Virus record (IMG/VR): IMGVR_UViG_3300018080_000098
Coordinates: 248,001 to 312,000 of that record
Length of the DNA: 64,000 nucleotides
Reading direction: 5' to 3' (one strand)
Origin: a virus
Positions 24,181 through 33,714 of this stretch are shown here, one piece after another (the stretch's first letter is position 1; the number at the start of each line of letters is the position of its first letter). The position numbers were made by a program, and so were the translations under genes. The notes beneath the pieces were generated by a model. That model had not been told where the DNA came from. It saw only the letters and a list, made by a program, of their open reading frames with translations, and searched no databases.

Positions 24181-24567
24181 ATGAATATCTACACATTTGT
24201 ACGAGATACCTGCACCAAAGCCAATTTCGGTGTCAACACTGGAGCCGTTCAACGACTCGTCGGAACACTCCGTGCCGCTGGGTTTCAAGATGACCTATCC
24301 ACCAAAGATGCTCAGATAGCTACACAGATTATCAACAAGCGTCTCAAGCAGATAAGCAGCCCCGAGATGCGCACGGCAGGTGTAGAATCACCCATCTCGT
24401 CCACTGCAAAGTTTGAAGAAATCGAATCGCTACGCAGCAAGAACCTCTGCCCACGTTGTAAAAGTACTATGGACGAGGTAAAGCTCGCAACGTACAACAA
24501 AACTAAGGCTGCGTACGAGAAAGCCAAGTTCTGCAAAAGATGTAAAGTAGCTCTCTGGATCGACTAA
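24181..24567 (+). CDS. Small zinc-ribbon protein
   Basis: 128 residues: helical N-terminus, then a zinc ribbon CPRCK (about 98) and CKRCK (about 120). Wedged between terminase and portal genes with short gaps. Possibly a packaging or head accessory protein; the function is unknown. Confidence 0.55.
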   Translation: MNIYTFVRDTCTKANFGVNTGAVQRLVGTLRAAGFQDDLSTKDAQIATQIINKRLKQISSPEMRTAGVESPISSTAKFEEIESLRSKNLCPRCKSTMDEVKLATYNKTKAAYEKAKFCKRCKVALWID

Positions 24568-24583
24568 GTAGCGGAAAACAGAC

Positions 24584-26995
24584 ATGTTCAAAGTGAGATT
24601 CGATATGACGGAGGGGCGCTACCGCCGCGTCGCCAACCGCACCGCCGCAGTCATGCGGTCGCACAGCTCCTCCTCAGGTGCCCGCCGCAGGTACGGCACA
24701 GCTACCACAGGAGCTATCCCACCAGATAAGCTCCGCCACGCTGTAGGCTCCCTTACGAATGTCACCGCGCCAATGCAAGCAGGCGCAGACATGTCCCAGC
24801 GATACTCCCCCGTCTTCGAACGCGCCGAGGACCCGACTATCGCTGAAGATTTTATGCCTGCCGACCCCCAAACGCAGCATAAAATATTTCGCAACCTTAT
24901 CATGTTTGACCCCATTGCAGGTCCCGCCACCGAGTACTGGCGCGACCTCGCCTTCTCTCAAAATGTCATCCTTAGTGGCATCGACGACGATAAAGCCATT
25001 CAATTCTTTCAAGACGCCATCGACGCATCCGGTATCGTCCCTGCGATGCCCATGCTCCTCAGCGACTACCTCACGTTCGGTAAGTTCGTCTTCCACATGA
25101 TTTTCGATAAGAAGATGGGTTACTGGACCGAGGTCATCCCACACGACCTCGATTACGTCTCCATCAAGGTTTCCCCCATTCCGAGCCTCGACCCCATCAT
25201 CGACATCCAGCCCACACAAGACATGCGAGAGTGGGCCATCTCTTCCGACCCCCGCGTCATCGCACAACGTCGTGATGTAGACGCCGTACTCGTTAGCCTC
25301 ATGGCAGCCGGACGCCCTATTCCCCTAGCGCCCGAAAACACCATGTTCCTTCCGCGTCGAGTGTTCGCTACCGACTACTACGGTACCTCGTACCTCACGC
25401 GCATTATGCCCTTCAAAATCTATGAGAAGGCTCTCCTCGATGCATCCATCGCTGGAGCTCGTAGACGTGCTGGACCCCTCTGGCACATCAAAGTGTGGCC
25501 CGACGCTACCGATGTTGAGATGTCCGAAATCCTCGACCTCTTCTTCGCCGCAGAAGAAGACCCCATCGGCGGCAAAGTCCTCACCCGAGAAGGCGTCGAT
25601 GTTGTCCCTGTTGGTGGAGGCTCCGCAGACTTCTGGAAACTCTCTGATGAGTGGAACTTCCTCAGCGAAGCTAAGATGCACGCGTTGGGAATCAGCGCTA
25701 CCTTCTTAGACGGAACAGCTAACTACAACAGCATGGACATGATTCTGTCCACCTTCCTCGAGAAGGTCCGGTCTGTCCGTTCTTACTTTACGCGCAAAAT
25801 CATCCTTGAGAAAATCTGCCGACAGCTCGCGCAGATCCATGGCATGAAAAAGCGCTCGCAGGCAGACCTGTCCCACCGCATACGTACTAGCAGGAAAATC
25901 AATAAACGTTCAGACCCAGAGTACATGCTGCCAACTATCGAGTGGGATAAGCCCCTAGCACCCATCGCAGACCGCGACTACCTCGATATCATCAACATGC
26001 TTGATGAAGCTGGGCTTCCTGTACCCATCCGTATGAAAACTCAGGTAGCCGGTTTCGATATCGACAAAGCACTCGACTCTTTCGATTCAGACCTCGAAAC
26101 CTGGAAGAAGATTTACGAACACCGTCGTGCCAAAGCAGAGCTCGCCGCGCAGTACGGGTTCGATGAGAGTGGTGCATTCCAAGGCGGTGAGCTTGGTACA
26201 GGGCTCGGAGGAGCTGGTTTAGGCGCAGAGATTGGTGGTGAGTTGCCAGGAGGAGGCCTCCCCGGGGAGCTTCCCCCCGAAGAGGGTTTGGGTGAGCTCC
26301 CTGAGCTCGGTGGAGGAGAAGCTGCTCCTGAGCTTGGTGGTGAGGAAGCTGCTCCCGCTACTGAAGAACTTCCCCCGGCAGCACCTACTCCTGGTGCTGG
26401 TGAAGGGTTCGGAGCAGATCTGGCAGCCCCGCGCTTCAAGGCTAAGCCCCTTCCTCAACGTCTCGTGGTCAGCAAAGCTCGTATTCAAGCAGCTAACGAT
26501 ATTGTTCAGGACCTCGAGCGAATCCCCATCTGGGATAATGATGGCGCTCTCTTTGGTTTACCTCGTCGACGCGTAGCAAAAATCCTGGACCGCATTGCTC
26601 ATACAGACCCCAAAGAGAAGCGTCGCAAAAAACTCGGTAGAGCTCTCCCCAAAGAGCTCGCGAAAACAGAAGGGCTCGATCGGATGCAGGCCAACATGGT
26701 CCAATACCTCGCTATCCGACTGGGGTTCGTTCCACCCGTAGAAATTCAAGAAGAGGCTTTCGATAGCATCCGCAAGTTCATCGTTTCCCGTATGGACGGT
26801 AACGGCTTGACGAAAGCAGTGAGCAACGAGATTGTGATGCTCACTAAGATAGCTGAAGCTGGCGGACGTCGGTCCGATAGCAAGTTGGCTAAAAAGATAA
26901 ACCCTGCGTTGATTATGCCACGCTACGAAAGCGCCCTTTCCGATTCCCAGCTACTAACGGGCGTCGTCGACTCGAACCCGTTCATCAAATCGTAA
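24584..26995 (+). CDS. Portal protein
   Basis: 803 residues directly after the terminase. The stem/wing region shows typical portal features: 'MLLSDYLTFGKFVFHMIFDK', later 'DYYGTSYLTRIMPFKIYEKA', then 'KLSDEWNFLSEAKMHALGIS'. It forms the dodecameric DNA gate at one capsid vertex. Residues about 535-625 are a low-complexity Gly/Glu/Pro/Leu-rich segment, followed by a further basic C-terminal domain. The N-terminus (VRFDMTEGRYRRVA) resembles the YKG tag found in many neighbours. Confidence 0.85.
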   Translation: MFKVRFDMTEGRYRRVANRTAAVMRSHSSSSGARRRYGTATTGAIPPDKLRHAVGSLTNVTAPMQAGADMSQRYSPVFERAEDPTIAEDFMPADPQTQHKIFRNLIMFDPIAGPATEYWRDLAFSQNVILSGIDDDKAIQFFQDAIDASGIVPAMPMLLSDYLTFGKFVFHMIFDKKMGYWTEVIPHDLDYVSIKVSPIPSLDPIIDIQPTQDMREWAISSDPRVIAQRRDVDAVLVSLMAAGRPIPLAPENTMFLPRRVFATDYYGTSYLTRIMPFKIYEKALLDASIAGARRRAGPLWHIKVWPDATDVEMSEILDLFFAAEEDPIGGKVLTREGVDVVPVGGGSADFWKLSDEWNFLSEAKMHALGISATFLDGTANYNSMDMILSTFLEKVRSVRSYFTRKIILEKICRQLAQIHGMKKRSQADLSHRIRTSRKINKRSDPEYMLPTIEWDKPLAPIADRDYLDIINMLDEAGLPVPIRMKTQVAGFDIDKALDSFDSDLETWKKIYEHRRAKAELAAQYGFDESGAFQGGELGTGLGGAGLGAEIGGELPGGGLPGELPPEEGLGELPELGGGEAAPELGGEEAAPATEELPPAAPTPGAGEGFGADLAAPRFKAKPLPQRLVVSKARIQAANDIVQDLERIPIWDNDGALFGLPRRRVAKILDRIAHTDPKEKRRKKLGRALPKELAKTEGLDRMQANMVQYLAIRLGFVPPVEIQEEAFDSIRKFIVSRMDGNGLTKAVSNEIVMLTKIAEAGGRRSDSKLAKKINPALIMPRYESALSDSQLLTGVVDSNPFIKS

Positions 26996-27014
26996 CCATC
27001 GAAAGGTGGTAGAC

Positions 27015-27596
27015 ATGTCCGACCAAGAAACTCTCTCGAGCGAGGGAGGAATAGGCATCGAGTTCAGTGCGCCCTCTCCTTATGACCTTCCGGAGAAGTT
27101 GCGTGTGGAAGCCCAAGATCCCGAAGAAGAGAAGTCTGAAGAATCCCCTACCGAAGACACACCTGAAGAACCTGCTGAAGAGGCTGCCGATGATCCGTTG
27201 GCTGAAGAGGAGCCAGAAGAGGAGAAGGTAGGCCCATCTGAAGAGGAGATGCTCGAGTCTATCGAGAAAAGTCCTGGTGTTCAGTGGAGAAAATACCTTC
27301 GCCCCGTACTCAAAATCATCAAGGATACGAAGCTCAAAGTTCCCATCGAGCTCCACAATAGCTACACCGTCGGAATGGACGATGACACTTCTTTAGGGTT
27401 CCACATTGTTGGTATAGTTCATTTCATCGATGAGGTTCCAGCGGACGTCGCTGCTCAGCTTAAAGGGGAAACGCTTCGCTATGATGCGTTTGTTACTCCG
27501 GATGGCAACCTCGGAGATGTAGACCTTCTTTACCCTACACTGCAAGCTCCGTACGAACCCACTTTTCGGATAAATCGAAACGTGGAACGCCTTTGA
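27015..27596 (+). CDS. Acidic head-assembly-like protein, 193 aa
   Basis: The start at 27015 is preferred over an in-frame GTG at 27006 (AAAGGTGG lies upstream). Residues 30-90 are extremely Glu/Pro-rich, as in scaffolding or core proteins; residues 95-193 form a compact strand-rich domain. Adjacent to the portal. Confidence 0.5.
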   Translation: MSDQETLSSEGGIGIEFSAPSPYDLPEKLRVEAQDPEEEKSEESPTEDTPEEPAEEAADDPLAEEEPEEEKVGPSEEEMLESIEKSPGVQWRKYLRPVLKIIKDTKLKVPIELHNSYTVGMDDDTSLGFHIVGIVHFIDEVPADVAAQLKGETLRYDAFVTPDGNLGDVDLLYPTLQAPYEPTFRINRNVERL

Positions 27597-27645
27597 GGTT
27601 AGTTTATAACGACTAACCGAGGCATAGCGTAAACGGGATACCTGT

Positions 27646-28053
27646 ATGGCGAATTGGAGCAGAGCATGGAACGGCTGCGGCAGCAATGTCAGCAGTAGTT
27701 GTGCTGCTGGTTGCTTTAATCCTTTATACCCTGCTGCAAGTACGCAGGGGAATGTTCTGGATGGGTTTCCTCTTTCCATCCAAACTTGCGGTCAAGCGAT
27801 GCACGAGTTTGGGCAGGCACTCCAGTCTGCTCTTCCTGCTCAGAACGTTATTGTGAAAACAAACTCTTCTGCGTCGTACACGTTGGACGTTCGTATTGAT
27901 CCCAAAGTCACAGCCACTGCCACTATCCAATTTCAAGGAAACACGTGTGACTTTCCTGTTTCTGCTACGTACGCAAAGGGTGGAAGTAGTGGGAGCGCCA
28001 AGTTTTCCGGACTCACCGAGCTACTTAATTGGCTGGTAAGTGTTTTGCGTTAG
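27646..28053 (+). CDS. Hypothetical protein, 135 aa
   Basis: Not recognised. Cys-containing N-terminus (CGSN, CAAGC), then a strand-rich domain with 'DVRIDPKVTATATIQF'. It could be a small virion protein. A 49-base gap upstream shows nothing clear. Confidence 0.5.
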   Translation: MANWSRAWNGCGSNVSSSCAAGCFNPLYPAASTQGNVLDGFPLSIQTCGQAMHEFGQALQSALPAQNVIVKTNSSASYTLDVRIDPKVTATATIQFQGNTCDFPVSATYAKGGSSGSAKFSGLTELLNWLVSVLR

Positions 28054-28059
28054 GTTGGT

Positions 28060-28302
28060 GTGGAAATTATGGGAACGTTTAACAAAAAAGGTCTTCCGGC
28101 GAAGTTAGTCTATAAAGGATCAAGATATCGTCTTGCAATAACAGAAGAGGGCAAGCTCTGGAAGAGCCAGATAGCTCCTCGTCTTGAACAACTTTTCGAG
28201 ATCGCTTCCGACGGTGAAACAGAAGACCAGCTCAAGAAGGAGCAGGCTCATTCTATTTACCGTGAGCTTCGGGAGTACTTCAAGCTACTGGGCATCCAGT
28301 AG
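28060..28302 (+). CDS. YKG-tag protein, about 80 aa
   Basis: The start may be GTG at 28060 or ATG at 28069. The tag AKLVYKGSRYRLAI occupies residues 14-27; the rest is one helical domain. The smallest tagged protein: tag plus about 50 residues. Confidence 0.55.
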   Translation: MEIMGTFNKKGLPAKLVYKGSRYRLAITEEGKLWKSQIAPRLEQLFEIASDGETEDQLKKEQAHSIYRELREYFKLLGIQ

Positions 28303-28373
28303 TTTTCTTTATTACCCTGTCAACATTACCAAGTCACCCACGGCAGGTTTGCCAGCAACATCAGGAGAGTTTA

Positions 28374-30074
28374 ATGCCAACCAAGCAAGCGACACGAACG
28401 TATCGGGATTTGAAGGGTCGTACGACCCAGAAGTCTCGGGTGCATCGGTCTGATCGCATCCCAGGAGATCAATTCGATGCCGATAGAGCGCTAGACGAAG
28501 GCTACCTCAACATTGAGGAGGGGGCGGACTTCGATGTAGCGGAAGAGGTAGATCCCTCGGAGGTGGAAATTGTCACTGAACAAATTCCGCCTCGAGCGGA
28601 CGAACCGGAAATGCCTGGAGAAGAGCTGCCCCCACCTGAGGAGGGTTACCAAGAAACAAGTGAAGAGGAGCAAGAGGAAATGCCGTACGAAGAGGGAATG
28701 GAAGTAAAGGAAGAGGACATCGAAGAGGCTTACTACGGGGACGAGAAGCCGAAGGAGCTCTACGAGGAGCCCGAGAAAGAGGTAGAGGAAGCCTGTGGCA
28801 GTCCCATGAAGGAGGATGCTGCGATGTTGAAGCGTTCCGAAGGTAGTTTTGCAGACCGTCTTCGTATGGCGATGGAGCCCGCTGAAGAGGAGCTGGTGGG
28901 TGAGCTCGGTGAGGAAGTGGCTCTCGAGGAGCCGATGCCGACCGAGGGGCCGTGCCCTGCAGGTTGTGAGCCGGTGACAACGGAGGAGACTCCTCCGGAG
29001 GGCGCCGAGGACGAGGGTATTCTCGAGGTGGGTGAGGATGAGGTGACCTTCCTCGAAGAGGAGCCAAAGGAAGCGGCTAGTGAGGAAGTGACCGCTGATT
29101 CCGAAGATGTAACTCCGGAAGAGGTGATCACGGAGCCCATCCCTGAACCTGAAGAGCCGACCGAGGAAGTAACGGCGGATGTCGAGGAAACCTATGCTGC
29201 CGAAGAGGCACTCTACGAGACTCTGGGCAACATCGAAACGTTGGCAGACGTTTCCGCAGAAAACGTAGACCTTTTCCGCACCAACGAGGAGACAGAGAAC
29301 CCTCAGTACGTGGTGATGGTGGATGGTGACCCGGTGGCGAAGGTGGCGTTCGAGGACCAGCCTGAGGGGGTTCTGTCCGAGATGTTCACGGATGACGACT
29401 ACCCGCAGTACGTGTTGGAGAACATGCAATCCTTCGGTGTGAAGGAGACGCTGCAGCACGTGCACGCTCGCTACTATGTAGCCAGCGCCATGTCTGGTGA
29501 GGTTGCTCAGCAGATGCGAACGGCTGCCGTTGAGGACATGCAAGTCGAGCACAAGCAGCGGTTGGCTGAGATGAAAGACCAGCTGATCAACGTGGCCAAC
29601 ATCGTCGTCGAGGGCTCGCTCAAGAACTACATCACCGACAACCCGCTGCGCGACGCGCTGGTTCAGGGTATGCAGACGGTGAACGTAGACGAGAATGCGG
29701 CTCTGGACATCGTTGAGGCAGCGTTCCGGCAGAAGGGCAGCGACTTCTTCCGTGCCATCATCAAGAAGGCCGAGGAGTGGATGGGAGCTCCGCAGGAGGT
29801 GTTGGAGCACCACGTGAAGGAGATCTCCCAGATGGACTACCGTCATCCTGGGTACGTACGGGAGATTCCGGAGGAGATTCCGGAGGAGCAGGTGGTCGCG
29901 CACATCGAGCAGGTTCCTGCCAGCGTACCACTTCGCACGGTAGCTTCGGCCTCTCCGGCGCCGCGTCCACAGGCGCAGGCGGGGCAGTGGGACAAGGAAG
30001 CAATCAAGCGTGAGCTCAACCTGCATCAGAACCTGGTGCAGAAGTCCCTCACGAACCGCGGTGGTCCCCGCTAG
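28374..30074 (+). CDS. Scaffold/core-like acidic head protein
   Basis: 566 residues. Residues 35-280 are dominated by Glu, Pro, Asp and Val with almost no aromatic residues. Residues 300-500 are folded and helical ('YVASAMSGEVAQQMRTAAVE' and 'LVQGMQTVNVDENAALDIVE'), and the C-terminus is basic. Scaffolding or prohead core proteins in this position (portal, scaffold, protease, capsid) have this composition and are degraded by the protease encoded next. No direct family match is claimed. Confidence 0.5.
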   Translation: MPTKQATRTYRDLKGRTTQKSRVHRSDRIPGDQFDADRALDEGYLNIEEGADFDVAEEVDPSEVEIVTEQIPPRADEPEMPGEELPPPEEGYQETSEEEQEEMPYEEGMEVKEEDIEEAYYGDEKPKELYEEPEKEVEEACGSPMKEDAAMLKRSEGSFADRLRMAMEPAEEELVGELGEEVALEEPMPTEGPCPAGCEPVTTEETPPEGAEDEGILEVGEDEVTFLEEEPKEAASEEVTADSEDVTPEEVITEPIPEPEEPTEEVTADVEETYAAEEALYETLGNIETLADVSAENVDLFRTNEETENPQYVVMVDGDPVAKVAFEDQPEGVLSEMFTDDDYPQYVLENMQSFGVKETLQHVHARYYVASAMSGEVAQQMRTAAVEDMQVEHKQRLAEMKDQLINVANIVVEGSLKNYITDNPLRDALVQGMQTVNVDENAALDIVEAAFRQKGSDFFRAIIKKAEEWMGAPQEVLEHHVKEISQMDYRHPGYVREIPEEIPEEQVVAHIEQVPASVPLRTVASASPAPRPQAQAGQWDKEAIKRELNLHQNLVQKSLTNRGGPR

Positions 30075-30100
30075 TTCCTGTTAGGAAGTGCTTTGCACAC

Positions 30101-30128
30101 GGAGGCAGGAGGGAAACTTCCTGTCTCC
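30101..30128 (+). terminator. Hairpin between scaffold-like and protease genes
   Basis: GGAGGCAGGAGG and CTTCCTGTCTCC can pair around a GAAA loop (mostly G-C, with wobble pairs). No clean T-run follows, so it is a weak or regulatory terminator rather than a strong one. It argues that the protease gene starts at 30169, not at the in-frame GTG at 30088. Confidence 0.5.
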
Positions 30129-30168
30129 TTTGGAAGGCATTTTTCATCCTTTCCGTGTGAGCGTGCCC

Positions 30169-30966
30169 ATGTTCTCAAACCCCGACATTGTAGCAGCTGG
30201 TCCCGGTCTTCACGTGGGGGAGCCTTGCCTTTCCCAGCAGTTCACTGGGAAGGGTTTTATCAACGAGCCTGCGATTATCGAGGGGCGCACCCTTGACGTT
30301 CATCAAGCAGGAAAGAGTCTTCGAGTAGCGAGCCACGAGCTCGAGAAGGTGGGGAACTGCGCTTGCGGTTTTCTGGACATTTCGTGGCTTCCCTTCGCTG
30401 CTGAGCAGTACCATCTGAGTCCCAACATCTCCGACTACGTTTTAGTAGACGTCCCCATCGTCGTGGCGGATTTTCCGAACCGGAACATGGATTCGTTTTC
30501 ATACGACCAGCTTACGGATTGGCGCACACCTATTGGTCGAGTAGCTTTTCAGACCTTCATTGGAAAGCCGGTTCACCAGGACCACGACAACATGGATGAC
30601 ACCCGAGCGAAGGGTGTGATATTCGATGCTACGCTGTTGCCCTTCCGTGACCGCTGGCACGTGAAAATACTGAAGGGGTTTGACCGGTCTAAGGATGCAC
30701 GTTTAGCTCGGTTGGTTCAGGAGAAGAACCGTATCGGGCACAGCATGGGTGCGTTGGTGGAGCGTACAGAATGTTCGTTGCCGTGGTGCAAGTTCCACAG
30801 TGATGGGCGTATCACGTGTGATCACATTCGGAACGGTGCTGGCAAAGCGGACGTTATCGACAAGCATCTGGTCTACGAGAACATGATGGACTTCTACTTC
30901 GTGGAGTCGTCCAGTGTGGAAGACCCGGCGTACGTTGTGGCGTTGTCGGACAAGATTTGGGCTTAG
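30169..30966 (+). CDS. Prohead maturation protease (T4 gp21-type serine protease)
   Basis: 265 residues from the ATG at 30169. Hallmark sequence VVADFPNRNMDSFSYDQLTD, then 'GRVAFQTFIGKPVHQDHDN' with the likely catalytic His (about 135), and 'RIGHSMGALV' with the likely nucleophile Ser (about 192), matching the protease family of large myoviruses. It cleaves scaffold, capsid and internal proteins inside the prohead. A Cys cluster (CSLPWC, later CDH) follows the Ser. The start is uncertain because no clear ribosome site precedes it. Confidence 0.85.
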   Translation: MFSNPDIVAAGPGLHVGEPCLSQQFTGKGFINEPAIIEGRTLDVHQAGKSLRVASHELEKVGNCACGFLDISWLPFAAEQYHLSPNISDYVLVDVPIVVADFPNRNMDSFSYDQLTDWRTPIGRVAFQTFIGKPVHQDHDNMDDTRAKGVIFDATLLPFRDRWHVKILKGFDRSKDARLARLVQEKNRIGHSMGALVERTECSLPWCKFHSDGRITCDHIRNGAGKADVIDKHLVYENMMDFYFVESSSVEDPAYVVALSDKIWA

Positions 30967-30980
30967 AAAGGGAGCGATTG

Positions 30981-31799
30981 ATGGGCAACAACAGTCCTCC
31001 GTACGAAGTGGCATACAAGGGTGTACTTTACCGGTTACGTCAAGCGGGTGGCCTTGGTGCTACTGGCGAAAACGATTTTACGATCGTTCGGAAGGAATAC
31101 CCCTCAGACACCCGTGAGCTCCGCTACTCTGGCGGGGCTTTTATTCTTGAGCTCACGCTGAAGTGGGGTTTTGCACCAGGGGCGACCGCGGACTTTTCGG
31201 TCACCCTCCCGGAAGAGGATGCAAAGTTAACATTCGGAGCGATGGTAGCGGATGGCGGTGTGGTGAGTGAGGAGTACAAGCGACTCGTAGAAGGAGGAGA
31301 CGCACCAGGTCCAGTAGCCAAGCTGACGCAGAAAGCCCTTCCAGCACCAGAACAGAAGCAGTTGACAGCTGCAGCATCAATAGGGAAGCGTGTAACGGCC
31401 TTACTACGCTGGCCAGGAGGCGACCCGTTATTGCGTACACCACCCCCGCAAGAAGTCGCAAAGGTAGTCTTCCATCTATGTAATCCATCGGAAGGGTTTC
31501 TACTTGGTGGTGTAGACTACGGTAGGGTGCCCAGTGGTTTAGTGGAGCAGTTTGGCCAGCAGCTTCAGATTGAGCTCATGCAGCGTTTTCCGGGTGCAAC
31601 TATTGACACTCGGGTGGTTTCTCAATCGGACCCTCACTGCGGATATCCTATTGTACTGAACAAGAACAACGTGCCATTGAAGACGTACGGGGAAGGGTTG
31701 GACAAGGTGAGCTACGAGAGGGAGCTCTCTCACATGGCTCTCGACATCTGGCGCGAGTACTACAGAAAGTATCAAGACCAAGCCCGTGGTGGTGAGTAG
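30981..31799 (+). CDS. YKG-tag protein, 272 aa
   Basis: ATG at 30981 behind GGGAGCG. N-terminal tag YEVAYKGVLYRLRQA (8-22), a strand-rich part to about 90, a joint rich in Ala (QLTAAASIGKR, about 130-140), then a second domain with 'GFLLGGVDYGRVPSGLVEQF'. The Ala-rich joint could be a maturation-protease site. The function is unknown. Confidence 0.55.
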   Translation: MGNNSPPYEVAYKGVLYRLRQAGGLGATGENDFTIVRKEYPSDTRELRYSGGAFILELTLKWGFAPGATADFSVTLPEEDAKLTFGAMVADGGVVSEEYKRLVEGGDAPGPVAKLTQKALPAPEQKQLTAAASIGKRVTALLRWPGGDPLLRTPPPQEVAKVVFHLCNPSEGFLLGGVDYGRVPSGLVEQFGQQLQIELMQRFPGATIDTRVVSQSDPHCGYPIVLNKNNVPLKTYGEGLDKVSYERELSHMALDIWREYYRKYQDQARGGE

Positions 31800-31808
31800 G
31801 AGCATCTG

Positions 31809-32513
31809 ATGGCGAAGATCAAGATTCAGTCCAAGTACGCAGTGTACAAGATGGTCACAGCCAAGAAGGAAGACCGTCGACCAGGTGCCATTCCTGAGCA
31901 TCTTCGTTCTCGGATGTCCGACTTGCTGGCGAGCTACTTTTCTCAGGTGGGTGAGGAGCTCTACGATAGAGTGATGGCGGAAGTCACCGACAGTGTACAG
32001 AAGACTTTTGCTACGGGCGTGAAAGAGTTAGGGGATCTGGTAAAGACGAAGTTGGGCGAGCTAGGGTTCAAGGAATCGGTGCGTCACGTTCAACCGTGGT
32101 TACAGTCTATTGTAACAGACGTTAGCAATGAGGGTGTTCCAGCGCTTACTTCTTCGTTGAACAACATCGCCAGCCAGTTTTCTGTAGACTACTCGGCTGG
32201 TGGTGATACAGTAAGTGAGGAGGAGGGTGAGGAGCTGCTCGAGGTTGAGGCGCCGAAACCGACGGAGCCTGCAGCAGAAGAAGCTCCTGCTGAAGAGGAT
32301 GCTACGAAAGAGGACCTGACCGCCATTCTGGAAGGGAAGGAGCCCGCTCCCGCTGGTGGAGAAGAGCAACAGGAGGCTGCCGCTTCCACGGTGGGAGACG
32401 TGAAGCGTCGTTTGCGCAAGATGCGGTCGGAGCGTAGAGTGGAAGCTGCTGGAGAAACTCGAGAGGAGCTACTGCGAAAAGCTGCGGTTCACCTCAAGAC
32501 CCTATCGGAGTAA
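31809..32513 (+). CDS. Helical tag-like protein, 234 aa
   Basis: The N-terminus (KIQSKYAVYKMVTAKK) is a degenerate YKG tag. A helical domain (25-125) is followed by an acidic Ala/Glu/Pro linker, the joint EAAASTVGDVKRR, and a basic helical C-terminus. Acidic linker and A-S-T joint recur in several neighbours. Confidence 0.55.
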   Translation: MAKIKIQSKYAVYKMVTAKKEDRRPGAIPEHLRSRMSDLLASYFSQVGEELYDRVMAEVTDSVQKTFATGVKELGDLVKTKLGELGFKESVRHVQPWLQSIVTDVSNEGVPALTSSLNNIASQFSVDYSAGGDTVSEEEGEELLEVEAPKPTEPAAEEAPAEEDATKEDLTAILEGKEPAPAGGEEQQEAAASTVGDVKRRLRKMRSERRVEAAGETREELLRKAAVHLKTLSE

Positions 32514-32516
32514 CTG

Positions 32517-33152
32517 ATGGCTGAACCCGCACGCAGAGGTCCGCCTCCCATTCCGAAAGAAGAGGGCCCTCCTCCTACCCCACAGGAGCGCGCGAAGGCG
32601 CAGCGTACTGTGCTGGAGTTCATGCGTCCTGCATTGGATGAGGTAGCTGAGCTTGCTTTAGCAGCGAAGAAGACGCGGGATGATTTCCACTCTCGTCGGA
32701 ATCGGTTGTTGGAAGTAACAAAGCTTCTCGCTTCCTTCCACAAGAAAAATCCGCGTGAATTTCAAGCTGCGATGGGCTACCTGAAAAAAGGTAACGAAGC
32801 GTGGATGGCGTTGGACGACGCCGTCATGAAAAACGCGACAGAGATTTTTCAGTCGTTCAACAAACTGTACGCGGAGCTCAACACTTTTTTAGAGGACCGT
32901 GCGCCCGCGAAGAAGCTTTCTCCTGAAGAGAGGATGCCCCCTGAGACGCCGCGAAAAACTCTCGAGATGCTGCTTGTGAAAGAAGAGGGCATGGACCCTG
33001 AGCAGGCCAAAGAGACTGTGCGGCATATGAGTGATGAGCAGATAAGCAAGATCATCCCTGCGGGTGAGTTGTTCCCGCCCCGCATCGTCCAGTTCCGTGG
33101 AAAGATGTATCGTCGTGCGTCGGTCGGGACGTTGTTGAAGCGTACGTGGTAA
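32517..33152 (+). CDS. YKG-tag protein with C-terminal tag, 211 aa
   Basis: A mainly helical protein with a disordered Pro-rich start. The tag VQFRGKMYRRASV lies near the C-terminus (about 190-203), showing that the tag is not restricted to N-termini. It starts 4 bases after the previous stop. Confidence 0.55.
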   Translation: MAEPARRGPPPIPKEEGPPPTPQERAKAQRTVLEFMRPALDEVAELALAAKKTRDDFHSRRNRLLEVTKLLASFHKKNPREFQAAMGYLKKGNEAWMALDDAVMKNATEIFQSFNKLYAELNTFLEDRAPAKKLSPEERMPPETPRKTLEMLLVKEEGMDPEQAKETVRHMSDEQISKIIPAGELFPPRIVQFRGKMYRRASVGTLLKRTW

Positions 33153-33154
33153 CA

Positions 33155-33703
33155 ATGGACCTCGTTTTTTCCAGACCCGATTTCGAGCGTTTACTTCCAG
33201 ACTTGCTACAGCTGTGGCCCGAAAGTGGGGAGTGGCACCCGGATGCTGAAGCACAGGTGCTCAAGCTTTCAGTGGCAAGTCGGCAGCGCCACGAAGCTTC
33301 TGGTGACGAGCTTGATCTCGTTTGCGTGAGCACAACCATCAGTAAAGCTCAGTTGTCGGAGGTGGGAGGTCGCATAGCGGCAGTTCGGTCGGTCCCATGG
33401 AAATATCGTCGTTTCTTTGAGAAGGGTCGACCTTCTTTGCGCGCGGCTCTCAAGCTGCGTCCAGGAATGATGCTGCCTATCACCATCAACCGGGTGGATA
33501 CTACAGCTCGAGTGAACACGGTACGTCGTCTTCGGAAGGGTGGGAAGCCCCACTTTCTGAAAATGGATATCACTTTGGACACCAAGCACCTACCAGTAAT
33601 CCTGGAGCGGGAAACGAAGTGCAACTGTCTCTACTGTGGCACACCGGCAACGAGTGATGAAGTAAACTGTAGGGGGTGCGGTGCGCCGCTGCCCGCGTGC
33701 TGA
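33155..33703 (+). CDS. Protein with C-terminal zinc ribbon, 182 aa
   Basis: ATG at 33155, just after the previous stop; an upstream in-frame GTG would overlap that gene. Strand-rich domain followed by a zinc ribbon CNCLYCG (about 153) and CRGCG (about 173). Not recognised, and no tag. Confidence 0.55.
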   Translation: MDLVFSRPDFERLLPDLLQLWPESGEWHPDAEAQVLKLSVASRQRHEASGDELDLVCVSTTISKAQLSEVGGRIAAVRSVPWKYRRFFEKGRPSLRAALKLRPGMMLPITINRVDTTARVNTVRRLRKGGKPHFLKMDITLDTKHLPVILERETKCNCLYCGTPATSDEVNCRGCGAPLPAC

Positions 33704-33714
33704 CTGAGGTAACA

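Noticed and set aside
28491-30026. 511-residue antisense frame under the scaffold-like gene
   Set aside because: Mirror image of a Glu/Val-rich coding sequence (Leu/His/Arg-rich product), with no independent support.
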